A DNA stretch of 61,643 nt from positions 1 through 61,643 of the forward strand of contig JAILAD010000064.1 of the NCBI GenBank assembly GCA_024681795.1. Direction: 5' to 3'. A model generated the notes under the pieces. It was not told the DNA's origin, ran no database searches, and saw only the letters and a list, made by a program, of their open reading frames with translations. The translations under genes and the position numbers were made by a program. This DNA is from Lachnospiraceae bacterium (GTDB lineage: Bacteria > Bacillota > Clostridia > Lachnospirales > Lachnospiraceae). The first letter of the stretch is position 1. Every line of letters starts with the position of its first letter. Positions 53,869 through 61,643 of this stretch are shown here, piece after piece.

Positions 53869-53909
53869 GATTAAAACGGAACGGATACAGGCATTTCTGC
53901 ATCCGTTCC
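53869..53909 (-). terminator. Terminator of the transglutaminase-like gene
   Basis: GGAACGGATACAG (53878-53890) pairs with CTGCATCCGTTCC (53897-53909) with one mismatch, followed by GTTTTAATC on the minus strand. Confidence 0.7.
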
Positions 53910-53920
53910 CCGGTGTCCTT

Positions 53921-56371
53921 TTAACTGCCGTAAATATACGAACTGCCCGATGATTTATAAGCCTGCGAATAAATATAATACAGATAGAGTGCCATGGACA
54001 GATTCTTAAGCTCTTCCCTGTATATTCCATCATTGTTCTCAAGTATGGTTCTCGAATAAGTCATGGGGCTGAAAGAAAACGAAACAATCTGCCGGCCTGC
54101 ATTTTCAACCGTAACCGTACTTAACTGACCGAGCTCGTGCGCCGCTATGTTCTCTAACTGAACGTAAACATAATTTCCTTTCAGAACAGGCTCACATACG
54201 GCACCGTTGATTTTAAAAATATAATTCTGCTTAATCTCGTCTATTGTTTTCCCTTCGCGCCTGAAATAATGACGAAGCGTAATCCTGCTCTTTAAAAGCA
54301 TGCTCGTTCCGTAATAATTGATATCATCCGGATCTTCTTTCTCCGGAGCGGAAAATTCCGGCGCAATCGAATCATAATCCGTAAGCTGTGCCCTTTTCTC
54401 CTCGACTTCATGATCCAGACCCGTGAAAGAAGAATCCCCGTCCTGACCGAAATATGCCCTGGAATATGCACCGTAATTCAAAAGTGCCCTGGCCGCATTC
54501 TTTGCTTCACTCGATTCGTTCTCGTTTTTTAATACTCTGTCGACATAGTAGCGAACGGAGTACCTGGCACGAGGACTGGATTTGCCGCCGTATACGACTT
54601 CCACCGAAACATTCTCATTCATCTGCGAAGCGCTGATGCTGCAGGAATAAATATAAAATCGACCGCCGGAAGAAAGTGATGCAACTCTTCTGTCCTTCAT
54701 GCTCACAATCTTCTGCTCATTTCCCGGCAATGTAAAGAGTACATATGCATCATCCGAATTCAGAATGGTTTCATCCGTTATTTCCAGATAATAATTTAAG
54801 ATAATCTCGCCGCCGAGAGAAACCGAAATATACTTCGGCTTTACACCCTTTAATTCATACGGATTGTCTTCCGTGGAAACAGGATATTCGGAACGGAACG
54901 AATCGCTCTTAAATTCTTCGTCCAGTTCGTGATATCCTCCTTCTTTCGAAGAGAAAAATTCATCCGTTCTTAAAAAATATTTCGTCTGTGTGGATGTTTC
55001 GGCATCAAATGTAACATCGACATTGTACCAGACTCCGTCAACCTTCACGATATTCCACGCATGTCCGTCCTGCTGGGTTCCGGTAATACCCGTTACAACC
55101 CTGCTCTCAATTCCCGATAAATTCAGCATTCTGTAAAGCAGTGTTGCATATCCCTGACAGACTGCATTTCCGTCATGCAGTGCATTGTATGCCGTGTATT
55201 TTAAAACATATTCATCATCCTCTAATCTGTCATAATCATAAGACACATGATTGCAGATATATTCATAGATGCATTTCGTTTTTTCATAATCGGACATTCC
55301 GTCGAGATTCAGTTCAGAGAGAATCTGTGCAATCCGCTCAGTGGCATATGCTTCCTGTTCCGCATTCGTATAATAATTTACGGTCGCTTTAATCACACCG
55401 GCGGAACTGTAGCTGAATCTGTAACCGGAATATGTCCACTCCAGGTAATCGCCTGCAGCATAATCAACTCCGGCAGGAAATCCCTCAATGGAGGAATTAT
55501 CGTTGATGCTGTGGTTTCTTGCAGCCTCAAACCATTCCTGGAATAACTTACCGAGACTGTTCCAGTCATAATATTCCGATGCGACATAAATGGTAAAGTT
55601 TGTTCTTCTTTGAACCATCATATCGCGGATTCCGCGAATAATCTGATCATCACTTGAGTAAACCAGATCATACTGTGAAAGATCCTGTAATTTAACGGCA
55701 GTTCCGGTAGTCTGAGAAGAACCTTTTAAAGTCTTCTTTGCTGAAGTTTCGCTCTTTTCTACGACTGTTTCGGTTTTTTCCGTCGTTCCGGTTTTTTCCG
55801 TCGTTCCGTTTTTTTCAATTATTTCCGTTTTTTCAATTACTTCCGAAGCTTCTGTTTTTTCTCCGGTTTCTTCCGATACGGAAATATTATCGGTTATTTC
55901 GGTTTTTTCCGAAATTTCGGAATTTTCGTTTTGCCCGGGTTCCTCGCCCGCAGACACTGCTTCATTCTCTCCGGAATCCTCAGCGTTTTCGTTTATTCCT
56001 GATTCTTCAGTGTTTTCGTTTGCTTCGAATTCTTCGGTATCTTCGTTTGCTTCGGATTCTCCGGTATCTTCGTTCCCCGCGGATTCAACACCGGATTCTT
56101 TTGCTTGCGGTTCTTCGGCGGTTTCATCTGAAACCACACCATTCTCCTCTGTCCGGACGGAAGCTGTTCCGTCAATTACAGACTCAGGCAATTCATTGTT
56201 CGTAATATCGGAATCGGAATAAAAAACATCATTTACGGTCTGTTCTCCGTCATTTCCGTCAGCCAGGACAACCATCGGCTTTGTATAGACGAAAATAAGT
56301 AAAACAGACAGGAATGATAAGAATATTCGAACGGCATTATTCAATTTATTCTTATTTCCGTTTTTTCTCAT
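53921..56371 (-). CDS. Secreted transglutaminase-like surface protein
   Basis: 816 residues from the ATG at 56371. The frame extends to 56446 but that would start upstream of the promoter -10. Signal peptide about 1-38 (basic start, then FLSFLSVLLIFVY). Residues 45-210 are Glu/Asn/Thr/Ser low complexity with repeated EKTE-type units. The transglutaminase core has Cys405 (GNAVCQGYA), His437 (GHAWNIVK) and Asp452 (YNVDVTFD). The C-terminal 330 residues are beta-rich with no LPXTG motif or anchor. Such cores act as cysteine peptidases or cross-linkers at the cell surface. It sits next to a repeat adhesin, a possible partner. Confidence 0.82.
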   Translation of the reverse strand: MRKNGNKNKLNNAVRIFLSFLSVLLIFVYTKPMVVLADGNDGEQTVNDVFYSDSDITNNELPESVIDGTASVRTEENGVVSDETAEEPQAKESGVESAGNEDTGESEANEDTEEFEANENTEESGINENAEDSGENEAVSAGEEPGQNENSEISEKTEITDNISVSEETGEKTEASEVIEKTEIIEKNGTTEKTGTTEKTETVVEKSETSAKKTLKGSSQTTGTAVKLQDLSQYDLVYSSDDQIIRGIRDMMVQRRTNFTIYVASEYYDWNSLGKLFQEWFEAARNHSINDNSSIEGFPAGVDYAAGDYLEWTYSGYRFSYSSAGVIKATVNYYTNAEQEAYATERIAQILSELNLDGMSDYEKTKCIYEYICNHVSYDYDRLEDDEYVLKYTAYNALHDGNAVCQGYATLLYRMLNLSGIESRVVTGITGTQQDGHAWNIVKVDGVWYNVDVTFDAETSTQTKYFLRTDEFFSSKEGGYHELDEEFKSDSFRSEYPVSTEDNPYELKGVKPKYISVSLGGEIILNYYLEITDETILNSDDAYVLFTLPGNEQKIVSMKDRRVASLSSGGRFYIYSCSISASQMNENVSVEVVYGGKSSPRARYSVRYYVDRVLKNENESSEAKNAARALLNYGAYSRAYFGQDGDSSFTGLDHEVEEKRAQLTDYDSIAPEFSAPEKEDPDDINYYGTSMLLKSRITLRHYFRREGKTIDEIKQNYIFKINGAVCEPVLKGNYVYVQLENIAAHELGQLSTVTVENAGRQIVSFSFSPMTYSRTILENNDGIYREELKNLSMALYLYYIYSQAYKSSGSSYIYGS

Positions 56372-56417
56372 ATCACGATTCCCGCATTCACTTTTTTGAT
56401 ACAAAAATCCTAATATC

Positions 56418-56446
56418 ATTATATTCTTCAAAGCGCTATTTTTCAA
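56418..56446 (-). promoter_or_regulatory. Promoter of the transglutaminase-like gene
   Basis: Minus strand TTGAAA (56441-56446), 17-nt spacer, TATAAT (56418-56423), 47 nt before the ATG. The spacer contains AGCGCTTT, which resembles part of a catabolite-repression site but lacks the full consensus. Confidence 0.75.
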
Positions 56447-56479
56447 ATGAATAAACCGTGAACAAAAAGGGAACCGTGA

Positions 56480-56514
56480 ACAAAAAAAAGGAACTGCCGA
56501 TAAACGGCAGTTCC
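56480..56514 (-). terminator. Terminator of the repeat adhesin gene
   Basis: GGAACTGCCG (56490-56499) and CGGCAGTTCC (56505-56514) form a perfect 10-bp stem with a five-base loop, followed by eight Ts on the minus strand. Confidence 0.92.
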
Positions 56515-56534
56515 CCTGATAACTTATTCAGTTA

Positions 56535-59500
56535 TTATTTCAGAGAAAGGGGTTTTGTATCTTCCTCTTCTCTTTTCTTTTTGGTAAGAACTACATAAAT
56601 GATTGCTCCCGCCAAAAGTGATGCCATCGAACCTCCGAATACGAAGTACGGAACTTTGCTTTCTCCGGTTCTTGCAGCTGTCATGGAATCCGTTACGGTA
56701 CCGGTGGATAAGGAAATTACCTGTCCGTTGGATGTCTGCTGATTGGTAGACGGTGTTGTATTTTCCTGTGCAGGAACATCATCACCCGGATTCTCAGGTT
56801 TTTCTTCCGGCTTTCCGATCTTGGCAACATGCTCTACAACCTTACCAACTTCGATTACCTTCGTTTCCGTCTTTCCTGTTGTTACGGAATATCCTTCCGG
56901 AACCTTAACTACGGTTATCTTGTACTCACCGATCGGAGCCTTGTAATGTCCGTCTTTATCCTTCTCGGTGAACTTGGTAATCTGTCCGTTTTCATCGGTT
57001 ACCAGAATCTCGGTACTTCCGTCCGGTTTCTTAACTTCTACTTCAGCTCCCGGCACAGGCTTGTCTGTCTTCTCGTCAAGTACCGTAATAAGGAGTCCGC
57101 CGGTTTCGGTGTTAATCTTGGAAATAACGGATGTTAAGTTTCCTCTTGTTACCTTTGCAGGCTGTTCCTTGTTAACCGTTACGGTATAACCTTCCGGAAC
57201 CTTCTTTACGGTAATGGTATAATCACCTACAGGTGTATCATCTACAAACTTGGTAATCTCACCGTTTTCATCTGTTTTAAGAATTTCGGTACTTCCGTCC
57301 GGTTTCTTAACTTCTACTTCTGCTCCCGGCACAGGTTTGTTGGTCACTTCGTCAACAACCGTAATCTTAAGTCCCGACTTCGGAAGAATCTTGGCTTCGC
57401 CGTGTCCTTCTTTGTTCGCGGGTACTTTAACCGTATCGGTCTGTCCGACGGTAACCTTGAAGCCGTCCGGAACTTTTGTAACCTTGTAAGTATAATCTCC
57501 CGGTGTTACGGTAAGTACTTCATTTCCGTTTTCATCAACAATGTTACCATTCTCGTTGGTCGTAAATTTCTTGGTCCTGGAATTGGTTCCCGGCCAGTTT
57601 TCAGGTCCCGTTACTTCAATTTCTGCTCCGGGAACATCCGCTCCGGTATCTTCCTCGGATACATGGATGGAAAGTTTTCCTGTTACGGTTACCGGATCGT
57701 TCTTAAATTCGATTAATCCGGTATTTGCATTGTATTTTCCTGTTTTACCGCCGTCAAAGTTGTCAGCGGTAAGAGTTCCGTCAACGATTGTAAACCGGAT
57801 GTCTTCCAGAGACTTCTCATAACCCTTCGGTGCTTCAAGCTCACGAATGATATAAGATCCGTCATCCAGATAGAACTTCTTGGTTTCTTTATCCGTCGAA
57901 GTCCAGGTCTCTACTTCAGTTTCGGTAGTTCCTACTACCCGGAGAAGTTCGAGTTTTGCACCGATAATACCGGTAGTTCCGTACATCTTAACCTTGGAAA
58001 TTTCAATCTTGCAGAGTTTTCTGTAGGTATTGGTTATGGTGTGATTGGTTCCGGCAGGTGTTGCTTCAACGTTTACACCGCTTCCGGTTACGGTAAGTTC
58101 ACTGTTTGCCACTTTGGCATCCTCGGTATTTTCCACTACCTTATAGGACTTACCTGCTGTTAAGTTTTCAAATTTCTTTGTTTCGGTATCAAGGATTTCG
58201 AAATACTTTTCAGTTGCGGCAAATGTTCCCGTATTCTGATCCTGTAAGTAATCATCTCCGTCCTTGATTGCAATGTAGAATACTTTTCCTGCAACACCTT
58301 CAACGCCGTCCGGGTTGCTAACGTTCTTTGCTACGTTAATGATACCGTATACCGGTCCGGGTGCCTGCTGGATATCGTATTCATTAACCAGATTTACTTC
58401 CGAAGCTGCCGTATCGCTGATTGTTCCTGCTCCGGTGGTCTGAGAATTTGCGGAATAATCATATCCGTCAAATGCTCCGGATGCGTCATCTTCCGCTACG
58501 GAATATTCTGTTCCGTTCGGCAGGCCCGTGATGGTAATGCTGGAGCCGTTAATTACTTCGATGCTTGCTACACCGTCAGTAAAGGTAACCCCATCAAATT
58601 CTCCGTTCACGGTAGTGTCATTCAGAGTAATTGTTACCGTAAAGGTTTTTGTATCCTTATCGGCAGGATCTCCGCCGTTGCAGATTACTGCCTTTGTAAT
58701 GGTAATGCTTCCGTTTACGATATTCTTATTGTTTGTAAATTCCGCAACCGGAAGAGGATTACCTAAAGTGCTGTCCTCTACCGTGATTGCAATATTGTTA
58801 CCGCTTGTAAGACTGGTTCCGTTGGTCGGCGTCTCCTCCACTACGGTATAGTCTCCGACAGGAAGATTATCAACCTGGATTTCACTGCTCTGACCGTCGG
58901 TAATCGTAATTGTGGCAGTAGCTTCGGTAGCATCGGAAGCGTCCTTAATTGTAAATGTATAAGTTCCGTCTGCTTCATTTCCGCCAGTTGCTGCTCCGTC
59001 AACTGTTACATTCTTTTTGATAATTAATGAACCGGTCGGTGTCGGTGCAGGAATGGAAGGTGTATTTTCTACATCTAACAATACAGCTGCAGAACTGTTA
59101 ACCTCAACCTTAATTCTGCCGGTTAATGCTTCATAATCCGTAGGTGCCTGGGTTTCCTCAATATAATAGGTATTTCCGATCGTTAAATCGCCAAACTCTG
59201 CTTTACCGTATGTATCGGTAGTCTGTTCCGCTCCTACAATGTTTCCGCCTGTTTCAGAATCATATAATACAAATTTTGCTCCGGAAAGAACTACCGTGTT
59301 ATCTGTACTGTCTTTCTTGGTAATAATAATCTTTCCTTTTTCAGGTGCGGTATTCTTTGTATTTTCAAAGGTCATTGCAGTTACGGAATCGCCAGCTTTG
59401 TTGGTAATGGTCGTTACTGCCTCTAACTTGCGGTTATTTTCCGTTACGACTACAACTACCGTATAAACCTCATCACTGTAAGTGTAATCGCTATCGGTCT

Positions 59501-61643
59501 TATCGGTTTCTTCTACCTTATAGGTATAGGTGCCTTCTGCATCATAAGTGATTTTTTCAAATGCTACCGTTCCGTTTGCATCATTATGTTTGGTCTGCAA
59601 TGTAACATTATTGTCATCACTCAGAGTAAAGGTGAACTGGTCTGCCTGAAGAGTTCCGCCGTTTAATATCTTGCTTGCGGTAAAGGTTATGTCACAAGGT
59701 TCAATCGTGATAACCGAATACTCATCTTCAAAATCAACCTGTGTGGTATTGCCTGCCGTTACACTGAGACCGGATGCCTTTTCGCTTTCGGTTGTGGTTC
59801 CGTCTACCGTATACTTAACGGTTACGTCATTTCCGGTAATGTCTTTTGTGGTTTCTTCTACTTCATAAGTACCGGTTTTAATTCCGTCCAGAGTAAGAGT
59901 ATAAATCTTGGTCGTAGCATCATAATCGAATCCGCCCTGACCGATTGTAAATTCCTGTCCGTTCGGATATTCAGGTCCGGTTACGGTGAACTTAAGTAAT
60001 CCGTTTGCTTCTTCAGGTGTTACGGATCCCTTAATCGTCTTGGTAATCTTCAAGGTTCCTGTCGTAACCACCGTCTTCTTGGTGTTTTCAAAGCTCATGG
60101 CAGTTACGGTTGCGCCTGCACTGTTGGTAATGGTCGTTGCCGCTTCTAACTTACCTTTTTTTTCCGTTACAACTACGACTATGGTATAAACCTCATCGCT
60201 GTATTCATAGTTGGTCGTATCGGTCTTTTCGGTTTCTTCTACCGTATAGGTATAAGTACCTTTTGCATCATAAGTAATTGCGTCAAATGCAACCGTTCCA
60301 TTTGCAGCATTTTTCTTTGTCTGTATTACACCCTGACTGTCGCTCAAAGTAAAGGTGAACTGATCCGCCTGAAGGTCTCCGCCGTTTAATGTCTTGCTTG
60401 CGGTAAAGGTTACATCAACAGTTTCAGCAGTTTTGGCTGTATAATCATCTTCAAAATCAACCTGTGTGGTTCCTCCTGCTGCAACACTGAGACCGGTTGC
60501 CTTTGCGCTTTCGGTCGTGGTTTGGTCTACCGTATACTTAACGGTTACGTCATTTCCGGCGATATCCTTTGTGGTTTCTTCAACGGTATACTTACCTGCT
60601 TTAATTCCATCCAAGGTAAGGGTATATACCTTCGCCGTAGCATCATAATCAAATCCGCCCTGACCGATTGTAAATTTCTGTCCGTTCGGATATTCAGGTC
60701 CGGTTACGGTGAACTTAAGTAATCCGTTTGCTTCTTCAGGTGTTACGGATCCCTTAATCGTCTTGGTTATCTTCAAGGTTCCTGTCGTCACCACCGTCTT
60801 CTTGGTGTTTTCAAAGCTCATGGCAGTTACGGTTGCGCCTGCACTGTTGGTAATGGTCGTTGCAGCCTCTAACTTACCTTTATCTTCCGTTACTGTTACA
60901 ACTACGGTATAAACTTCATCGCTGTATTCATAGTTCGTCGTATCCGTCTTATCGGTTTCTTCTACCGTATAGGTATAGGTTCCCGCCTGGTCAAACGATA
61001 ATGTATCAAATGTTACTTCTCCGTCTCTATCATTCTTCTTGGTCTGCAGTACACCCTGAGCACCACTAAGTGTAAAGCTGAACTGGTTTGCCGCAAGAGT
61101 TCCGTTTGCAAGACTCTTGGTTGCGGTCAAATCTACTTCAACCGGTATACTTGCATAGTCATCCTCGAAGTCAACCTGTGCGGTTCCGCCTGCTGCTACA
61201 GCAAGATCGGATGCCTTGGTACCTTCCGTTGTGGTCTGGTCAACCGTATACTTAACGGTTACGTCATTTCCGGCGATATCCTTGGTTGTTTCTTCAACGG
61301 TATACTTACCTGCTTTAATTCCATCCAGGGTAAGGGTATATACCTTGGTCGTAGCATCATAATCGAATCCGCCCTGACCGATTGTAAATTCCTGTCCGTT
61401 CGGATATTCAGGTCCGGTTACGGTGAACTTAAGTAATCCGTCTGCTTCTTCAGGTGTTACGGATCCCTTAATCGTCTTCGTAATAATCAGTTTTCCGGTA
61501 AGATCTTTCTTGGTATTTGCGAAGTCCATCGTAACAACTTCCGTACCTGCTTTATTGGTAATCTTCGTTGTACGCGCTAATTTACCTTTATCTTCCGTTA
61601 CTGTTACAACTACGGTATAAACTTCATCGCTGTATTCATAGTT
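56535..61643 (-). CDS. Giant repeat adhesin / pilin-like surface protein, C-terminal part
   Basis: At least 1702 residues; the frame is open to the window end, so the N-terminus is missing. From the edge: part of an FctA/Spy0128-type domain, then three near-identical 238-240-residue units, each a small Ig-like domain (KTIKGSVTPEE...) plus an FctA-type domain (FTASKTLNGG..., TYTYTVEET). Next come several CnaB/SpaA-like domains (GAKFVLYD, GAKLELLRV) and two closely related carboxypeptidase-like repeats (PVPGAEVEVKKPDGSTEIL). Such domains form internal Lys-Asn isopeptide bonds. The C-terminus has a Pro/Thr stalk, AARTGES, a membrane segment and KKKREEE. The sorting motif is not a standard LPXTG. 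Confidence 0.88.
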   Translation of the reverse strand, partial: NYEYSDEVYTVVVTVTEDKGKLARTTKITNKAGTEVVTMDFANTKKDLTGKLIITKTIKGSVTPEEADGLLKFTVTGPEYPNGQEFTIGQGGFDYDATTKVYTLTLDGIKAGKYTVEETTKDIAGNDVTVKYTVDQTTTEGTKASDLAVAAGGTAQVDFEDDYASIPVEVDLTATKSLANGTLAANQFSFTLSGAQGVLQTKKNDRDGEVTFDTLSFDQAGTYTYTVEETDKTDTTNYEYSDEVYTVVVTVTEDKGKLEAATTITNSAGATVTAMSFENTKKTVVTTGTLKITKTIKGSVTPEEANGLLKFTVTGPEYPNGQKFTIGQGGFDYDATAKVYTLTLDGIKAGKYTVEETTKDIAGNDVTVKYTVDQTTTESAKATGLSVAAGGTTQVDFEDDYTAKTAETVDVTFTASKTLNGGDLQADQFTFTLSDSQGVIQTKKNAANGTVAFDAITYDAKGTYTYTVEETEKTDTTNYEYSDEVYTIVVVVTEKKGKLEAATTITNSAGATVTAMSFENTKKTVVTTGTLKITKTIKGSVTPEEANGLLKFTVTGPEYPNGQEFTIGQGGFDYDATTKIYTLTLDGIKTGTYEVEETTKDITGNDVTVKYTVDGTTTESEKASGLSVTAGNTTQVDFEDEYSVITIEPCDITFTASKILNGGTLQADQFTFTLSDDNNVTLQTKHNDANGTVAFEKITYDAEGTYTYKVEETDKTDSDYTYSDEVYTVVVVVTENNRKLEAVTTITNKAGDSVTAMTFENTKNTAPEKGKIIITKKDSTDNTVVLSGAKFVLYDSETGGNIVGAEQTTDTYGKAEFGDLTIGNTYYIEETQAPTDYEALTGRIKVEVNSSAAVLLDVENTPSIPAPTPTGSLIIKKNVTVDGAATGGNEADGTYTFTIKDASDATEATATITITDGQSSEIQVDNLPVGDYTVVEETPTNGTSLTSGNNIAITVEDSTLGNPLPVAEFTNNKNIVNGSITITKAVICNGGDPADKDTKTFTVTITLNDTTVNGEFDGVTFTDGVASIEVINGSSITITGLPNGTEYSVAEDDASGAFDGYDYSANSQTTGAGTISDTAASEVNLVNEYDIQQAPGPVYGIINVAKNVSNPDGVEGVAGKVFYIAIKDGDDYLQDQNTGTFAATEKYFEILDTETKKFENLTAGKSYKVVENTEDAKVANSELTVTGSGVNVEATPAGTNHTITNTYRKLCKIEISKVKMYGTTGIIGAKLELLRVVGTTETEVETWTSTDKETKKFYLDDGSYIIRELEAPKGYEKSLEDIRFTIVDGTLTADNFDGGKTGKYNANTGLIEFKNDPVTVTGKLSIHVSEEDTGADVPGAEIEVTGPENWPGTNSRTKKFTTNENGNIVDENGNEVLTVTPGDYTYKVTKVPDGFKVTVGQTDTVKVPANKEGHGEAKILPKSGLKITVVDEVTNKPVPGAEVEVKKPDGSTEILKTDENGEITKFVDDTPVGDYTITVKKVPEGYTVTVNKEQPAKVTRGNLTSVISKINTETGGLLITVLDEKTDKPVPGAEVEVKKPDGSTEILVTDENGQITKFTEKDKDGHYKAPIGEYKITVVKVPEGYSVTTGKTETKVIEVGKVVEHVAKIGKPEEKPENPGDDVPAQENTTPSTNQQTSNGQVISLSTGTVTDSMTAARTGESKVPYFVFGGSMASLLAGAIIYVVLTKKKREEEDTKPLSLK
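59345..61503 (-). repeat. Three tandem ~720-bp coding repeats in the adhesin
   Basis: Equivalent points recur at about 59986, 60709 and 61423, spacing 723 and 714 bp. The DNA between copies is highly similar over long stretches, so the array can be expected to expand or shrink by recombination and to confuse assembly. A further partial unit lies at the window edge. Confidence 0.85.

Noticed and set aside
1..61643. CRISPR arrays, tRNA or rRNA genes, insertion sequences, prophage
   Set aside because: None seen: no spaced direct repeats of CRISPR size, no tRNA-like cloverleaf in the spacers, and no transposase, integrase or phage protein among the frames.

Overview
The window looks like chromosome from a Clostridia-type Firmicute, most likely a Lachnospiraceae gut or rumen bacterium. 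Evidence is strong AGGAGG ribosome binding sites, the S10-spc-alpha order with rpsD between rpsK and rpoA, zinc-ribbon S14 and L36, class II GalT, and a MelB-type symporter with GH2 and GH36 glycosidases. This assignment is inferred from protein sequence and gene order; no search was run.

Layout. 1-228 (+) is the tail of a zinc-type dehydrogenase. 495-8778 (-) holds rpsI, rplM, an AGCS amino-acid symporter, truA, ecfT, a fused EcfA1-EcfA2 ATPase, a TraX-like protein and a lone pilT. 8942-25446 (-) is the ribosomal superoperon from rpsJ to rplQ, including secY, adk, map, infA, rpoA and rpmJ (37 codons, with its own promoter and terminator). It has a strong promoter and a structured leader of about 274 nt. 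26003-31542 has a small DUF4190 protein, an outward-facing methyltransferase, and an apparent operon of a rubredoxin/Glu-Ala-repeat/glutamate-synthase-like chimera, a Tyr/Gly-repeat DUF4190 protein and a DUF2752 protein.

31791-35722 (+) carries an alpha/beta hydrolase, glycerol kinase, a second truA and trmO. Convergent to it is a 1294-residue LacI-type sensor/GGDEF/EAL/beta-helix protein. 39808-50287 (-) is a galactoside operon (galK, galT, GH2 beta-galactosidase, MelB-type symporter, GH36 alpha-galactosidase, membrane protein). It has a clear promoter studded with TTGTTTACTA boxes and a divergent LacI-family regulator (50605-51636). 51660-61643 (-) has a MATE transporter and three surface proteins: a charged anchored protein, a secreted transglutaminase-like protein, and the C-terminal part of a very large repeat adhesin that runs off the window end.

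How it works together. The superoperon supplies ribosome, secretion and RNA polymerase components. The gal operon imports alpha- and beta-galactosides, cleaves them and feeds galactose into the Leloir pathway under the divergent repressor. The most unusual signals are a family of short hairpin repeats (core GGTGCCTGACCCC) found in transcribed leaders and spacers, always in the same orientation as the genes and once read in-frame inside the GGDEF/EAL gene, and two chimeric proteins (rubredoxin-GltS-like and LacI-GGDEF-EAL-beta-helix).
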